Source: Tritonibacter aquimaris
GTDB lineage: Bacteria; Pseudomonadota; Alphaproteobacteria; Rhodobacterales; Rhodobacteraceae
Direction of reading: 5' to 3'
DNA: 64,000 nucleotides
Assembly (NCBI RefSeq): GCF_009617595.1
Contig: NZ_WIXK01000005.1
Span: 310,001 to 374,000 of the forward strand
Shown here: in pieces, positions 54,189 through 63,272 of the stretch
Layout of the letters: each line of letters begins with the position of its first letter
Numbering within the stretch: position 1 is the first letter of the stretch
Program-made: the position numbers and the translations under genes
The notes under the pieces: generated by a model
What the model saw: the letters and a program-made list of their open reading frames with translations, nothing else
Databases searched by the model: none
Told to the model about the DNA's origin: nothing

Positions 54189-54460
54189 TAGTGAGGTTTT
54201 GGGATGTGCGGGGCGTGGCGCTTGCCAAGTCTACTTCAATGGTCGCGGTTTACACCGACGCCGCACTTATATCTGTCTCAACTTGTTTCAACCGCTTTCA
54301 CTTCGTTTTGAATTTGTGCAACATGCGTTGCAGGGCGGTTTGGAGACACTACATTGCTTGAGCATGTCATACGGCGATGCATGGGCCGGGGTTTTCTGTT
54401 CCTCATTCTGCCATCGACCGTTGACCAAAGATGAATTTGGCTATGACAAGGAGTAGTTCC

Positions 54461-55942
54461 GTGCAGCCACAAGTTACTTTTGCACAAGATTCAAACGGGC
54501 CTAGCGCACCCTGGCGCATGTTGAGCATGGCGCTGATGGCCGTGGCACTGATGTTGCTTCAGGCGATGGGCGCACAGGCGCGCCCCGAGAGCCTTGCTCC
54601 GCTTGCACAAAAGGTGAGCCCAGCTGTTGTAAACATCACCACCTCGACAGTGGTTGAAGGTCGTGTAGGGCCGCAAGGCATCGTGCCCGAAGGCTCACCG
54701 CTGGAAGATCTGTTCCGTGATTTCCAAGACCGTGGTGGCGAAGACCGCCGTGCGCGCCGTTCCTCTGCGCTGGGGTCGGGGTTCGTGATTTCCGAGGATG
54801 GTTTCATTGTCACCAACAACCACGTGATTGAAGGTGCAGATGAGATCGAGATTGAATTTTTCCCCGGCGAGGGCCAGCCAAGCGAGCTGTTGCCTGCAAC
54901 CGTTGTGGGCACCGATCGCAATACCGATCTGGCCCTGCTGAAAGTCGAAGCGCCAATGCCGCTAAGCTATGTTCAGTTTGGTAATAGCGATGAGGCGCTG
55001 GTAGGTGACTGGGTTCTGGCCATGGGCAACCCGCTGGGGCAGGGCTTCTCTGTGTCTGCAGGGATTGTTTCGGCCCGTAACCGAGCGCTTTCGGGTCAGT
55101 ATGACGACTACATCCAGACCGATGCAGCGATTAACCGCGGCAACTCCGGTGGTCCGCTGTTTAACATGGATGGCGAAGTGATTGGTGTGAACACTGCCAT
55201 CCTGTCGCCCAATGGCGGTTCAATCGGGATTGGCTTTTCCATGGCCTCCAACGTGGTCAGCAAGGTTGTGGCACAGCTGAAAGAGTTCGGCGAAACCCGT
55301 CGCGGCTGGCTTGGTGTGCGCATTCAGGATGTGGATCCTGATGTGGCCGAAGCGATGGGGCTGGAAAATGCCGCAGGCGCGCTGGTAACCGATGTGCCGG
55401 AAGGGCCAGCCAAGGTAGCAGGTCTGCTGTCTGGTGACGTAATCCTGACCTTTGATGGCGTTGACGTTGAAGATACCCGTGGCCTGGTGCGCCAGGTTGG
55501 CAATTCCGAAGTGGGCAAAACCGTGCGTGTGGTTGTCTTCCGTGACGGCAAGACCGAGACCCTGCGTGTAACCCTGGGCCGCCGTGAAGACGCAGAGCGC
55601 AATGAGCAACCCGAAAATGGCAGCCCTTCTGAGCCTGAGACCAGCGAAAAAGAGCTGCTGGGCCTGACCATTGGTAGCCTGACCGAAGAGATGCGCGGTG
55701 AACTCAATGTCGAGAGTGACGTTGATGGGCTGGTGATCCTGTCGGTTGATGAAGCATCAGAAGCCTTTGAAAAAGGCCTGCGTGCGGGTGACGTGATCAC
55801 CGAAGCCGGTCAACAGACCGTGGGTGACATTGCTGCGCTTGAGCAACGCATCCAAGAGGTCAAAGATGCAGGTCGCAAGTCACTGCTGCTGCTGGTGCGC
55901 CGCAATGGGGATCCACGCTTCGTTGCGCTGAACCTCGACTAA
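54461..55942 (+). CDS. degP: Periplasmic serine protease, DegP/HtrA (Do) type
   Basis: A 493-aa exported protease-chaperone. The N-terminal signal segment ends near AQA. The trypsin-like domain has His in TNNHVIEGADE, Asp in RNTDLALLKVE and Ser in INRGNSGGPLFN. Two PDZ domains follow (from about residues 280 and 390). It degrades misfolded envelope proteins. I chose GTG 54461 because AAGGAG lies seven bases before it; ATGs at 54431 and 54443 are alternatives with weaker sites. Confidence 0.94.
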   Translation: MQPQVTFAQDSNGPSAPWRMLSMALMAVALMLLQAMGAQARPESLAPLAQKVSPAVVNITTSTVVEGRVGPQGIVPEGSPLEDLFRDFQDRGGEDRRARRSSALGSGFVISEDGFIVTNNHVIEGADEIEIEFFPGEGQPSELLPATVVGTDRNTDLALLKVEAPMPLSYVQFGNSDEALVGDWVLAMGNPLGQGFSVSAGIVSARNRALSGQYDDYIQTDAAINRGNSGGPLFNMDGEVIGVNTAILSPNGGSIGIGFSMASNVVSKVVAQLKEFGETRRGWLGVRIQDVDPDVAEAMGLENAAGALVTDVPEGPAKVAGLLSGDVILTFDGVDVEDTRGLVRQVGNSEVGKTVRVVVFRDGKTETLRVTLGRREDAERNEQPENGSPSEPETSEKELLGLTIGSLTEEMRGELNVESDVDGLVILSVDEASEAFEKGLRAGDVITEAGQQTVGDIAALEQRIQEVKDAGRKSLLLLVRRNGDPRFVALNLD

Positions 55943-56001
55943 CATCGCGTGGGAGCTTTCTGGCTCCCGCGTATTGGCCCGTATTATGGGGCCGGAATGA
56001 G

Positions 56002-56033
56002 AAAGGCCGCAGCACAGATGCTGCGGCCTTTTT
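56002..56033. terminator. Bidirectional terminator between degP and the Crp/Fnr gene
   Basis: Perfect 13-bp stem AAAGGCCGCAGCA/TGCTGCGGCCTTT, loop CAGA, with a T-run on both sides. Confidence 0.92.
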
Positions 56034-56055
56034 CGTTCTGATGATCTGGTCGGGC

Positions 56056-56718
56056 TTAAATCATATCCAGTTCGGCCAGCTCTTCGAGCGCGGCATGATC
56101 GAGAATTTCAACACCACCGCGGCGAATATCCAGAATAGAGTTTCGTTTCCATCCGGCCAGCGTTTTGGACACCGCTTCGCGGGTAGCGCCCACATATTCT
56201 GCAAGCTCTGCCTGCGACAGTTTCAGCCAATCGTTCTGCCCTTCTGGCGACAGGTGCAGAAGTTTACGCGCCAGTCGTACCGGCAGTGGCAAGAAGACCT
56301 GTTCATTGAGCTGGGTGCTCATCCAACGCATGCGCTGCCCAGCAAGCCGCAACATGTCTTCGGCCAGCTCCGGGTGGTTTTGCAGCTGGGTCAACACGTC
56401 TTTGCGATCAAGCCTGCGCAGGGTGGACCGTCCGACAGAGGTGGCGGTCGCTGTGCGCACCCCCGGATCAAACAGCGCAATTTCACCGAACACCGCACCA
56501 GCAGAAATCCGATCCAGAATATGCCTACGCCCGGTGGACGACAGGATCGACAGTTCCAGCTCACCATCGATCACCGCATAAAGCGCGGTGCCTTCGTCAC
56601 CTTGTTCAAACAATGTGTCGCCGGGGGCGAGCTGCATTTCCTGCGCCTGACGGTTCAGAGTCTCGCGCAGCCTGTCTGAGGCGCCGGAAAGAAATCCGGT
56701 TGTAGGAAGTTCCGCCAT
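56056..56718 (-). CDS. Crp/Fnr-family transcriptional regulator
   Basis: A 220-aa regulator: a cyclic-nucleotide-binding-type beta-roll (about 25-130, with GAVFGEIALFDPGVRTA) and a C-terminal winged helix (about 150-205, ELAEYVGATREAVSKTLAGWKRN). No Fnr-type cysteine cluster is seen, so it is not an oxygen sensor of that kind. AAGGAG precedes ATG 56718. Its targets are unknown; it converges on degP through a shared terminator. Confidence 0.92.
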   Translation of the reverse strand: MAELPTTGFLSGASDRLRETLNRQAQEMQLAPGDTLFEQGDEGTALYAVIDGELELSILSSTGRRHILDRISAGAVFGEIALFDPGVRTATATSVGRSTLRRLDRKDVLTQLQNHPELAEDMLRLAGQRMRWMSTQLNEQVFLPLPVRLARKLLHLSPEGQNDWLKLSQAELAEYVGATREAVSKTLAGWKRNSILDIRRGGVEILDHAALEELAELDMI

Positions 56719-56804
56719 GGGCGCTCCTTGTGATGGCAGATGGGCCATGGGTTGGTCGAAGGCCGACCTGTTATACTGCAGCACAGGCTGATGTCGCGCC
56801 CAGG

Positions 56805-57329
56805 TTAACGTGCAACTGAAATCAAACCAAGTTTGCGCGCATTTTCAAGTGACAAGGTGCCGCTTTCAAGGCCCTGACGCCTTTGATACTTTAAAATGGC
56901 GTCTTTTGTGGCACGGTCGCGCTGACCAGTGACCGGGCCACTATAATGCCCACGTGCGCTCAGCGCCCTTTGCAGCGAGGCAAGCAGATCCGGAGACAGT
57001 TCAGCCGGGCACAGGGTTTCAAACCAGCGCTCCTGGCGCGGCTGGGTCACCACCTGCCGGGTCACCGTGCGCACAACTGCTGGCTCGACCACCAGACCAT
57101 TGGCATCTGTCTGCGCCGGAGAGATGATCTCCTGCTGGGTCAGCGTGGCAATCCGTGCGGGAATGATTTCAGTGTCCCAGCACGTGCCTGCTGCGGCGCC
57201 GGGCGGGGCTTTTACAGCTGCGCTGCGCACAGTTTGCCCCGGCGGCAACGTGGCCGTGCAGGCGCTACAGCACAGCACAAGGCTTGCGATCCGCAGTCCG
57301 TTTGCAAAAGTGGCGGGAATAAACAACAT
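56805..57329 (-). CDS. Putative lipoprotein with peptidoglycan-binding-like domain
   Basis: A 174-aa exported protein. The signal sequence is followed by a Cys-rich stretch (LVLCCSACTA) that may be a lipobox. The C-terminal portion (about 118-165) resembles a PG_binding_1 repeat (LQRALSARGHYSGPVTGQRDRATKDAILKYQRRQGL pattern). The middle is Thr/Gln-rich. Function is inferred: an outer-membrane or periplasmic wall-binding protein. Confidence 0.7.
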   Translation of the reverse strand: MLFIPATFANGLRIASLVLCCSACTATLPPGQTVRSAAVKAPPGAAAGTCWDTEIIPARIATLTQQEIISPAQTDANGLVVEPAVVRTVTRQVVTQPRQERWFETLCPAELSPDLLASLQRALSARGHYSGPVTGQRDRATKDAILKYQRRQGLESGTLSLENARKLGLISVAR

Positions 57330-58031
<702 letters not shown>

Positions 58032-58048
58032 CAACGGAGATATGGAAG

Positions 58049-58822
58049 ATGCCGGTTTTTTCGACAGAGGTCTGGAATAAAGCGCGGCGTCTACCGCATC
58101 AATACAGGCCAGCTCTTGCGCGCCGCGCCGGGCTGATGTTGAGCCTGTGGCTGATGACGGCTGGGGCTGTTGCCGCCGAAACGGTAACAGCTGCAAGCTT
58201 TGATCAGCCGACCCGCCGCTATGCACATGGGGTGCTGGGGGATGCCATTGAATATGGCAGCCTGCGGATCACATCTGCGGCGGGATCAATTGAGGTGGTC
58301 TTGCCCAAAGATCACGTCTTTGAAGATCTGGCACCACGGCTGGTTGATATTGATCTTGATGGTCAGGCCGAGGTCATGGTGGTGGAAACGGATATGGCGC
58401 GCGGTGCCCAGCTTGCGATCTATGATCACAGCGGTAAAAAGATTGCAGAAACGCCGCACATCGGGCGTTCAAACCGCTGGCTTGCGCCGATTGGGGCTGC
58501 GGATCTGGATGGGGATGGCCTGGTGGAGCTGGCCTATATCGACCGCCCGCATCTGGCCAAAACCCTGCGCATCTGGCGCTATCAGGATGGCGCACTGGTG
58601 GAAGTCGCCGCGCTGCGAGGGCTGACAAACCACCAGATCGGTCAGGATTTCATTACCTCAGGTCTGCGCCGCTGTGGCGATACTGTTGAGCTGATCACCG
58701 CTGATGCCCATTGGCAGTCCGTCGTGGCCACCGTGCTACAGGCAGATCAGCTCAAGAGCCGGGTGATTGGCGCGTTTCAAAAAGATCCGGAACTGAAACG
58801 CGCTTTGGCCTGCGATGACTGA
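58049..58822 (+). CDS. Exported VCBS/FG-GAP repeat protein
   Basis: A 257-aa protein with a signal anchor or signal peptide (about 28-44, ending AVAAE). The mature part contains calcium-binding-like DxDxDG repeats (DIDLDGQAEVMVVE and ADLDGDGLVELAYIDR), a beta-propeller-like FG-GAP pattern. It acts outside the cytosol; substrate unknown. It closely follows the ferredoxin gene. Confidence 0.8.
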   Translation: MPVFSTEVWNKARRLPHQYRPALARRAGLMLSLWLMTAGAVAAETVTAASFDQPTRRYAHGVLGDAIEYGSLRITSAAGSIEVVLPKDHVFEDLAPRLVDIDLDGQAEVMVVETDMARGAQLAIYDHSGKKIAETPHIGRSNRWLAPIGAADLDGDGLVELAYIDRPHLAKTLRIWRYQDGALVEVAALRGLTNHQIGQDFITSGLRRCGDTVELITADAHWQSVVATVLQADQLKSRVIGAFQKDPELKRALACDD

Positions 58823-58871
58823 AACGCGCACGCGCTTATGAGGGCTGAGGGCGGCTGTGATCGTTGCGGGG

Positions 58872-59504
58872 CTAGCTTCCCACCACATGGCCGCCGGAAA
58901 TATCGCCCAGTGATGAAAACAGCGCAGCGGTATTGTTTACCCCTACTTTGCGCAAAAGCCGCGCCCGGTGGACTTCTATGGTGCGGTGGCTGAGGCTCAG
59001 CTCGCGGGCGATTTCCTTGCTGGTCATCCCCTGCGCGAGCAGCGTGTAGACTTCGCGTTCGCGTCGCGTCAGCGGGTGATAGGGGCGGCTGGCGGATAGG
59101 TCGGCAAAGCTCCAGACCGCATGTGCCAATGGGCTATTGGGGGTAAAGCTATGGCCGCGCACCCGGACCCAGAACAAATCCCCATCTTTACGCCGCATCA
59201 CCCGTTCATCCCAATAGAGCGTGCCTTTTCTCAGGCATTCACGGCCTCGGTGGGTGATGTTTTCAAACTCGGCTCGTGAGGGGTAGAGAAACGCAAAAAG
59301 TTCGCCAATCATCTCCGCACGTTCATAGCCAAACATCTCGCAAAAGCGGTTATTGCATTCGCGCAGAACGCGATTTTCAGTCACCACCAGGCCAATAGGA
59401 GCCATATCAAATGCGGCTTCAAGCAGGGGGCGGGCTGGGATCTGGGGCGCAGTCTGGGTGGTATCCTTTTGGGGGGAACCTGGCTGGGATGTCGCTGCGG
59501 CCAT
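58872..59504 (-). CDS. PAS domain LuxR-type transcriptional regulator
   Basis: A 210-aa regulator: an N-terminal PAS domain (about 30-125, MAPIGLVVTENRVLRECNNRFCEMFGY) and a C-terminal LuxR-type helix-turn-helix (about 145-200, LTRREREVYTLLAQGMTSKEIARELSLSHRTIEVHRARLLRKV pattern). It may sense an internal signal through PAS and control transcription directly, without a response-regulator receiver. The target is unknown; it neighbours a VCBS gene that converges on it. Confidence 0.9.
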   Translation of the reverse strand: MAAATSQPGSPQKDTTQTAPQIPARPLLEAAFDMAPIGLVVTENRVLRECNNRFCEMFGYERAEMIGELFAFLYPSRAEFENITHRGRECLRKGTLYWDERVMRRKDGDLFWVRVRGHSFTPNSPLAHAVWSFADLSASRPYHPLTRREREVYTLLAQGMTSKEIARELSLSHRTIEVHRARLLRKVGVNNTAALFSSLGDISGGHVVGS

Positions 59505-59694
59505 CGGTACTCCATCTGCTAGAAAAACAAAACGCGGGTGGAAGAAACTATAGCGGCGCAGGCGTATGAAAAAAGCGCGCGGTCAGGAAATTTGCGTGAA
59601 ACGTCGCGTTTCTGAACCTGTTTTATTGATGTTTTGTGGAGTGTTGCGGCGTCTTTGCGAAAGGCATCTTTGAGATGTGCGCTGACGACTGTGC

Positions 59695-59729
59695 GAACTG
59701 CAGGCAGCGTAAAATGCCGCCTGCAGTTC
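59695..59729 (-). terminator. Perfect 11-bp hairpin downstream of purD
   Basis: GAACTGCAGGC pairs with GCCTGCAGTTC across a 13-base loop, 26 bases past the purD stop on the minus strand. No T-run, so termination is uncertain. The rest of 59505-59754 holds no recognised gene. Confidence 0.5.
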
Positions 59730-59754
59730 AATGTGTAAATGGGCGCGTATCAGA

Positions 59755-61017
59755 TCAAAGCGCGCGCCAGCCGATATCGCGGCGGACAAACCCTTCCGGC
59801 CAGTCGATCTGATCCACCATCGCATAGGCGCGATCACGGGCTTCTTGCAGATTGTCGCCGCGCGCAGTGATGTTCAAAACGCGCCCACCAGTGGCCAGAA
59901 CCTTGCCATCTTCGGCTTTGGTGCCCGCGTGAAATGCCATGTTTTCGCTGTCTTCTGGCAACGCATCCAGGCCCTTGATCTCGGTCCCTTTTTCATATGA
60001 ACCGGGATAGCCATTTGCTGCCATCACCACAGTGATGGCGTGGTCGTCGGCCCAGTTCACCTGCGCGTCTTTCAGGCGACCTTCGGCGGTGGCTTGCAGC
60101 AGATCCAGCACCTGACCGCCCAGGCGCATCATCAGCACCTGGCATTCCGGATCGCCGAAACGCACGTTGTATTCCACCAGACGTGGCTGATCGTCTTTGA
60201 TCATCAGACCGGCATAAAGAACGCCCTGATAGGGCATGCCGCGATCCGCCATGGCTTTCATCGTGGGTTTCACGATCTCTTCCATCGCTTTTGCTTCGAT
60301 CTCAGCCGACAGCACCGGAGCAGGGGAATAGGCTCCCATGCCGCCGGTGTTCAGGCCGGTGTCACCTTCGCCCACGCGTTTGTGGTCCTGCGCGGTGCCG
60401 ATCGAGAGCACATCTTCGCCGTCAACCAGAACAAAAAGCGAGGCTTCTTCGCCTTCCATGAACTCTTCGATCACCACTTCTGCGCCGGCACCACCAAAAG
60501 CGCCGCCAAACATGTCATCAATGGCGTCCAGCGCGGTTTGTTCATCCATCGCCACAATCACGCCTTTACCCGCTGCCAGACCATCGGCCTTGACAACAAT
60601 CGGCGCGCCGTTTTCGCGTACATGTGCCTTGGCGGCCTCTGCATCGGTGAAATGGCCATAGCCTGCGGTGGGCGCATTGGCCGCGTCGCAGATTTCCTTG
60701 GTAAAGCTTTTGGAAGCTTCCAGCCGCGCTGCATCTTTTGACGGACCAAAGACCAGAATGCCCGCTTCGCGCAGGCGATCCGCCACCCCTTCGGCCAGCG
60801 GGGCCTCAGGGCCCACAATCACAAAATCAATGGCCTCTTCCTCGGAAAAACGCGCAACCGCGCCGCCATCAAGAATATCCAGATCCGCACATTCGGCGAT
60901 CTGTGCAATGCCTGCGTTTCCCGGTGCCACAATCAGCTTGTCGCATTTTGGGTTCTGTTTCACGGCCCATGTCAGCGCATGTTCGCGCCCGCCGCTGCCG
61001 AGGATGAGGATATTCAT
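59755..61017 (-). CDS. purD: Phosphoribosylamine-glycine ligase
   Basis: A 420-aa ATP-grasp enzyme of purine synthesis joining glycine to phosphoribosylamine. The N-terminal GSGGREHALTWAV, the ATP-grasp ADGLAAGKGVIVA and EFMEGEEASLFVLVDG, and the GGMGAYSPAP motif are all present. It diverges from xseA with 100 bases between starts. Monocistronic. Confidence 0.98.
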   Translation of the reverse strand: MNILILGSGGREHALTWAVKQNPKCDKLIVAPGNAGIAQIAECADLDILDGGAVARFSEEEAIDFVIVGPEAPLAEGVADRLREAGILVFGPSKDAARLEASKSFTKEICDAANAPTAGYGHFTDAEAAKAHVRENGAPIVVKADGLAAGKGVIVAMDEQTALDAIDDMFGGAFGGAGAEVVIEEFMEGEEASLFVLVDGEDVLSIGTAQDHKRVGEGDTGLNTGGMGAYSPAPVLSAEIEAKAMEEIVKPTMKAMADRGMPYQGVLYAGLMIKDDQPRLVEYNVRFGDPECQVLMMRLGGQVLDLLQATAEGRLKDAQVNWADDHAITVVMAANGYPGSYEKGTEIKGLDALPEDSENMAFHAGTKAEDGKVLATGGRVLNITARGDNLQEARDRAYAMVDQIDWPEGFVRRDIGWRAL

Positions 61018-61117
61018 TGCGCTGTCTCCGATCTGCTTGGCCTTGCTTGCGGCGTGTCATATGCTGCGCGCGAGCCTAAAACAAGAACCCATCCCATTCG
61101 CCGAGCCCTGATCCCCC

Positions 61118-62659
61118 ATGTCTGACCTGTTTGATGATCCCCAGCCGGGGCAAAATGCTCCTGAATTCACTGTCTCCGAACTTTCCGGTGAGGTGAAGCG
61201 CACATTGGAAGGCTCTTTTGGTCGTATTCGGGTGAAGGGCGAGGTTGGCCGTGTGTTCAAAGCGCGCTCAGGCCATCTGTATTACGACATCAAGGATGAA
61301 AAATCCGTTCTGGCCTGCACCACCTGGAAAGGGCAAGTCGCGGGATTGTCGGTTGTTCCCGAAGAGGGGCTTGAGGTGGTTGTCACTGGTCGGCTCACTG
61401 CCTTTGGGGCGCAGTCCAAATACAATATGAATGTGGATGAGGTTGCGGTTGCCGGGCAGGGCGCGTTGATGGCGCTTTTGGAAAAGCGCAAGAAACAGCT
61501 TGAAACCGAGGGGCTGTTTGCGGATGCGCGCAAAAAACCGCTGCCGTTTCTGCCCCAGTTCATTGGGGTTGTGACCTCACCCTCGGGGGCGGTGATCCGC
61601 GATATTCTGCATCGTTTGCGCGATCGTTTTCCGCGCAAGGTTCTGGTTTGGCCGGTGGCGGTACAGGGGCAGAACTGCGCGCCAGAGGTCGCGCGCGCCA
61701 TTGAAGGGTTTAACCAGCTCAGCCCCGGTGGTGCACTGCCGCGTCCGGATTTGATTATTGTCGCCCGAGGCGGTGGTTCAATCGAAGACCTTTGGGGGTT
61801 TAACGAGGAAATCGTTGCCCGCGCAGCTGCCGCCAGTGAGATCCCGCTGATATCAGCCGTGGGCCATGAAACCGACACCACCTTGATAGATTTCGTGTCC
61901 GATAAACGCGCGCCCACACCCACGGCGGCGGCGGAGCTGGCGGTGCCAGTACGGCTTGATCTGTTGGCGTGGACGTCGGAGCAGGGCGCGCGGCTTTCGC
62001 GCGCCGCCGGTCAAACAGTACAACTGCGCCGCCAGCGCCTGAATGATCTCTCCCGCGCTTTGCCGCGTCCTGAAGTGCTGCTGGAAACGCCGCGTCAGCG
62101 GCTGGATCGGGTGGCAGACCGTCTTCCCAATGCGTTGATCTCTGGCGTGCAACGGCGTCGCGTGGTGCTGAGCGAACGCGCCGCAGCGCTGCGCCCTAGC
62201 ACCCTGCGGGCCTTTGTTGGTACCCGTCAGGATAAGCTGCGCAACCTGTCGTCGCGTCTTTCAACCCGGCCGATTGAGCGCGATCTCACCCAAAAACGCG
62301 AACGCCTCAACACCCTTGCGCAACGCATTGAAGCGGCGCAGAAAACCCGGCTTGATCGTCGCGCGCAGGCGCTGGTGGCAACTGGGCGACAGCTCGAAAT
62401 CCTCAGCTACAAAGCAACGCTTGAACGCGGCTATGCGGTTGTGCGCAATGATGCGGGTATTGTGACACGCCGCGCAGACGCAGAGGCATCAGCCGCATTG
62501 AGTATTGAATTTGGCGATGGTGTGTTTGTTGTTGGCGAGGCTGGCTCCGCGCCGAAGCCTTCAGCCCCCAGTCTTGGTGAAACCACGTCAGCAAAGAGCA
62601 AACCAGCAAAACCCAAACCGGTGAACCCCGCAGATACGGGGCAGGGCAGCCTGTTTTAG
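61118..62659 (+). CDS. xseA: Exodeoxyribonuclease VII large subunit
   Basis: A 513-aa nuclease subunit. The OB-fold (about 16-110, with FTVSELSGEVKRTLE), the catalytic domain with IGVVTSPSGAVIRDIL and the conserved ARGGGSIEDLWGFNEE, and a long coiled region follow. It acts on single-stranded DNA with XseB, which is not in this window. The gene ends one base before the convergent hypothetical gene. Confidence 0.96.
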   Translation: MSDLFDDPQPGQNAPEFTVSELSGEVKRTLEGSFGRIRVKGEVGRVFKARSGHLYYDIKDEKSVLACTTWKGQVAGLSVVPEEGLEVVVTGRLTAFGAQSKYNMNVDEVAVAGQGALMALLEKRKKQLETEGLFADARKKPLPFLPQFIGVVTSPSGAVIRDILHRLRDRFPRKVLVWPVAVQGQNCAPEVARAIEGFNQLSPGGALPRPDLIIVARGGGSIEDLWGFNEEIVARAAAASEIPLISAVGHETDTTLIDFVSDKRAPTPTAAAELAVPVRLDLLAWTSEQGARLSRAAGQTVQLRRQRLNDLSRALPRPEVLLETPRQRLDRVADRLPNALISGVQRRRVVLSERAAALRPSTLRAFVGTRQDKLRNLSSRLSTRPIERDLTQKRERLNTLAQRIEAAQKTRLDRRAQALVATGRQLEILSYKATLERGYAVVRNDAGIVTRRADAEASAALSIEFGDGVFVVGEAGSAPKPSAPSLGETTSAKSKPAKPKPVNPADTGQGSLF

Positions 62660-62660
62660 G

Positions 62661-63056
62661 CTACACCCCCACATCCGGGCCGGGGCAGATCTGTTCCCGC
62701 CCGTTTGCCGCAGCTTCATTCAGCTCGGTTCGGCCGCTCTCATCTTCGATGATCGCACTGAGCCCGCTGTCGCTTAGGTTCATATTCCAGCACTGGGGGG
62801 TGTCATTGCCATCATAGACGAAACAGATCTGTGCACCGACCGGGAACCAATGGCCTTCCTTGCAATCGCCATCCAGATAGGACCAGCGCACGCGTCGGTT
62901 TCGCAGGTAGGTTTCTGCGCCGTAAGGCTGGCCGTGGGAATTGAAAAACAGCGTTTTGCCTTGTGTGTAGGCGTCAAAGGCCTGCCCGGTCAGTGGCTCC
63001 GCCAAAGAGCAGGTGGCACAGGTTGAAAATAAAGCAATAAAAATAGAATCGCGCAT
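62661..63056 (-). CDS. Secreted hypothetical protein
   Basis: A 131-aa exported protein. The signal segment (about 1-19) ends ATCSLA. The mature part has a WSYLDGDCKEGHWFPVGAQICFVYDG stretch with a possible disulfide pair and is rich in aromatics and acidic residues. Roseobacter relatives exist as hypotheticals. It converges with xseA with a one-base gap and diverges from ftsY. Confidence 0.75.
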   Translation of the reverse strand: MRDSIFIALFSTCATCSLAEPLTGQAFDAYTQGKTLFFNSHGQPYGAETYLRNRRVRWSYLDGDCKEGHWFPVGAQICFVYDGNDTPQCWNMNLSDSGLSAIIEDESGRTELNEAAANGREQICPGPDVGV

Positions 63057-63272
63057 GAAATGACTTTGGCAGATTTTGCGCCACTGCGGGTGAATTTATG
63101 TGTCCGGCTGCTCTAACAGGCGTCCTGTGGTCATATTGCATTGCGCGTTTACGGGGCGGCTCGTGCAAAAACGCAAACAGGTATAGGTTTTTTCTCATCC
63201 ATTGGCCCCATGGCTTTGCATGTCGCGTCATTCCGCATTAGGTGGAATGCAAACCATGATCTGGAGTGCTCA

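Noticed and set aside
60040-60741. Open frame opposite purD
   Set aside because: Antisense shadow of purD, His/Phe-rich and without a ribosome binding site.
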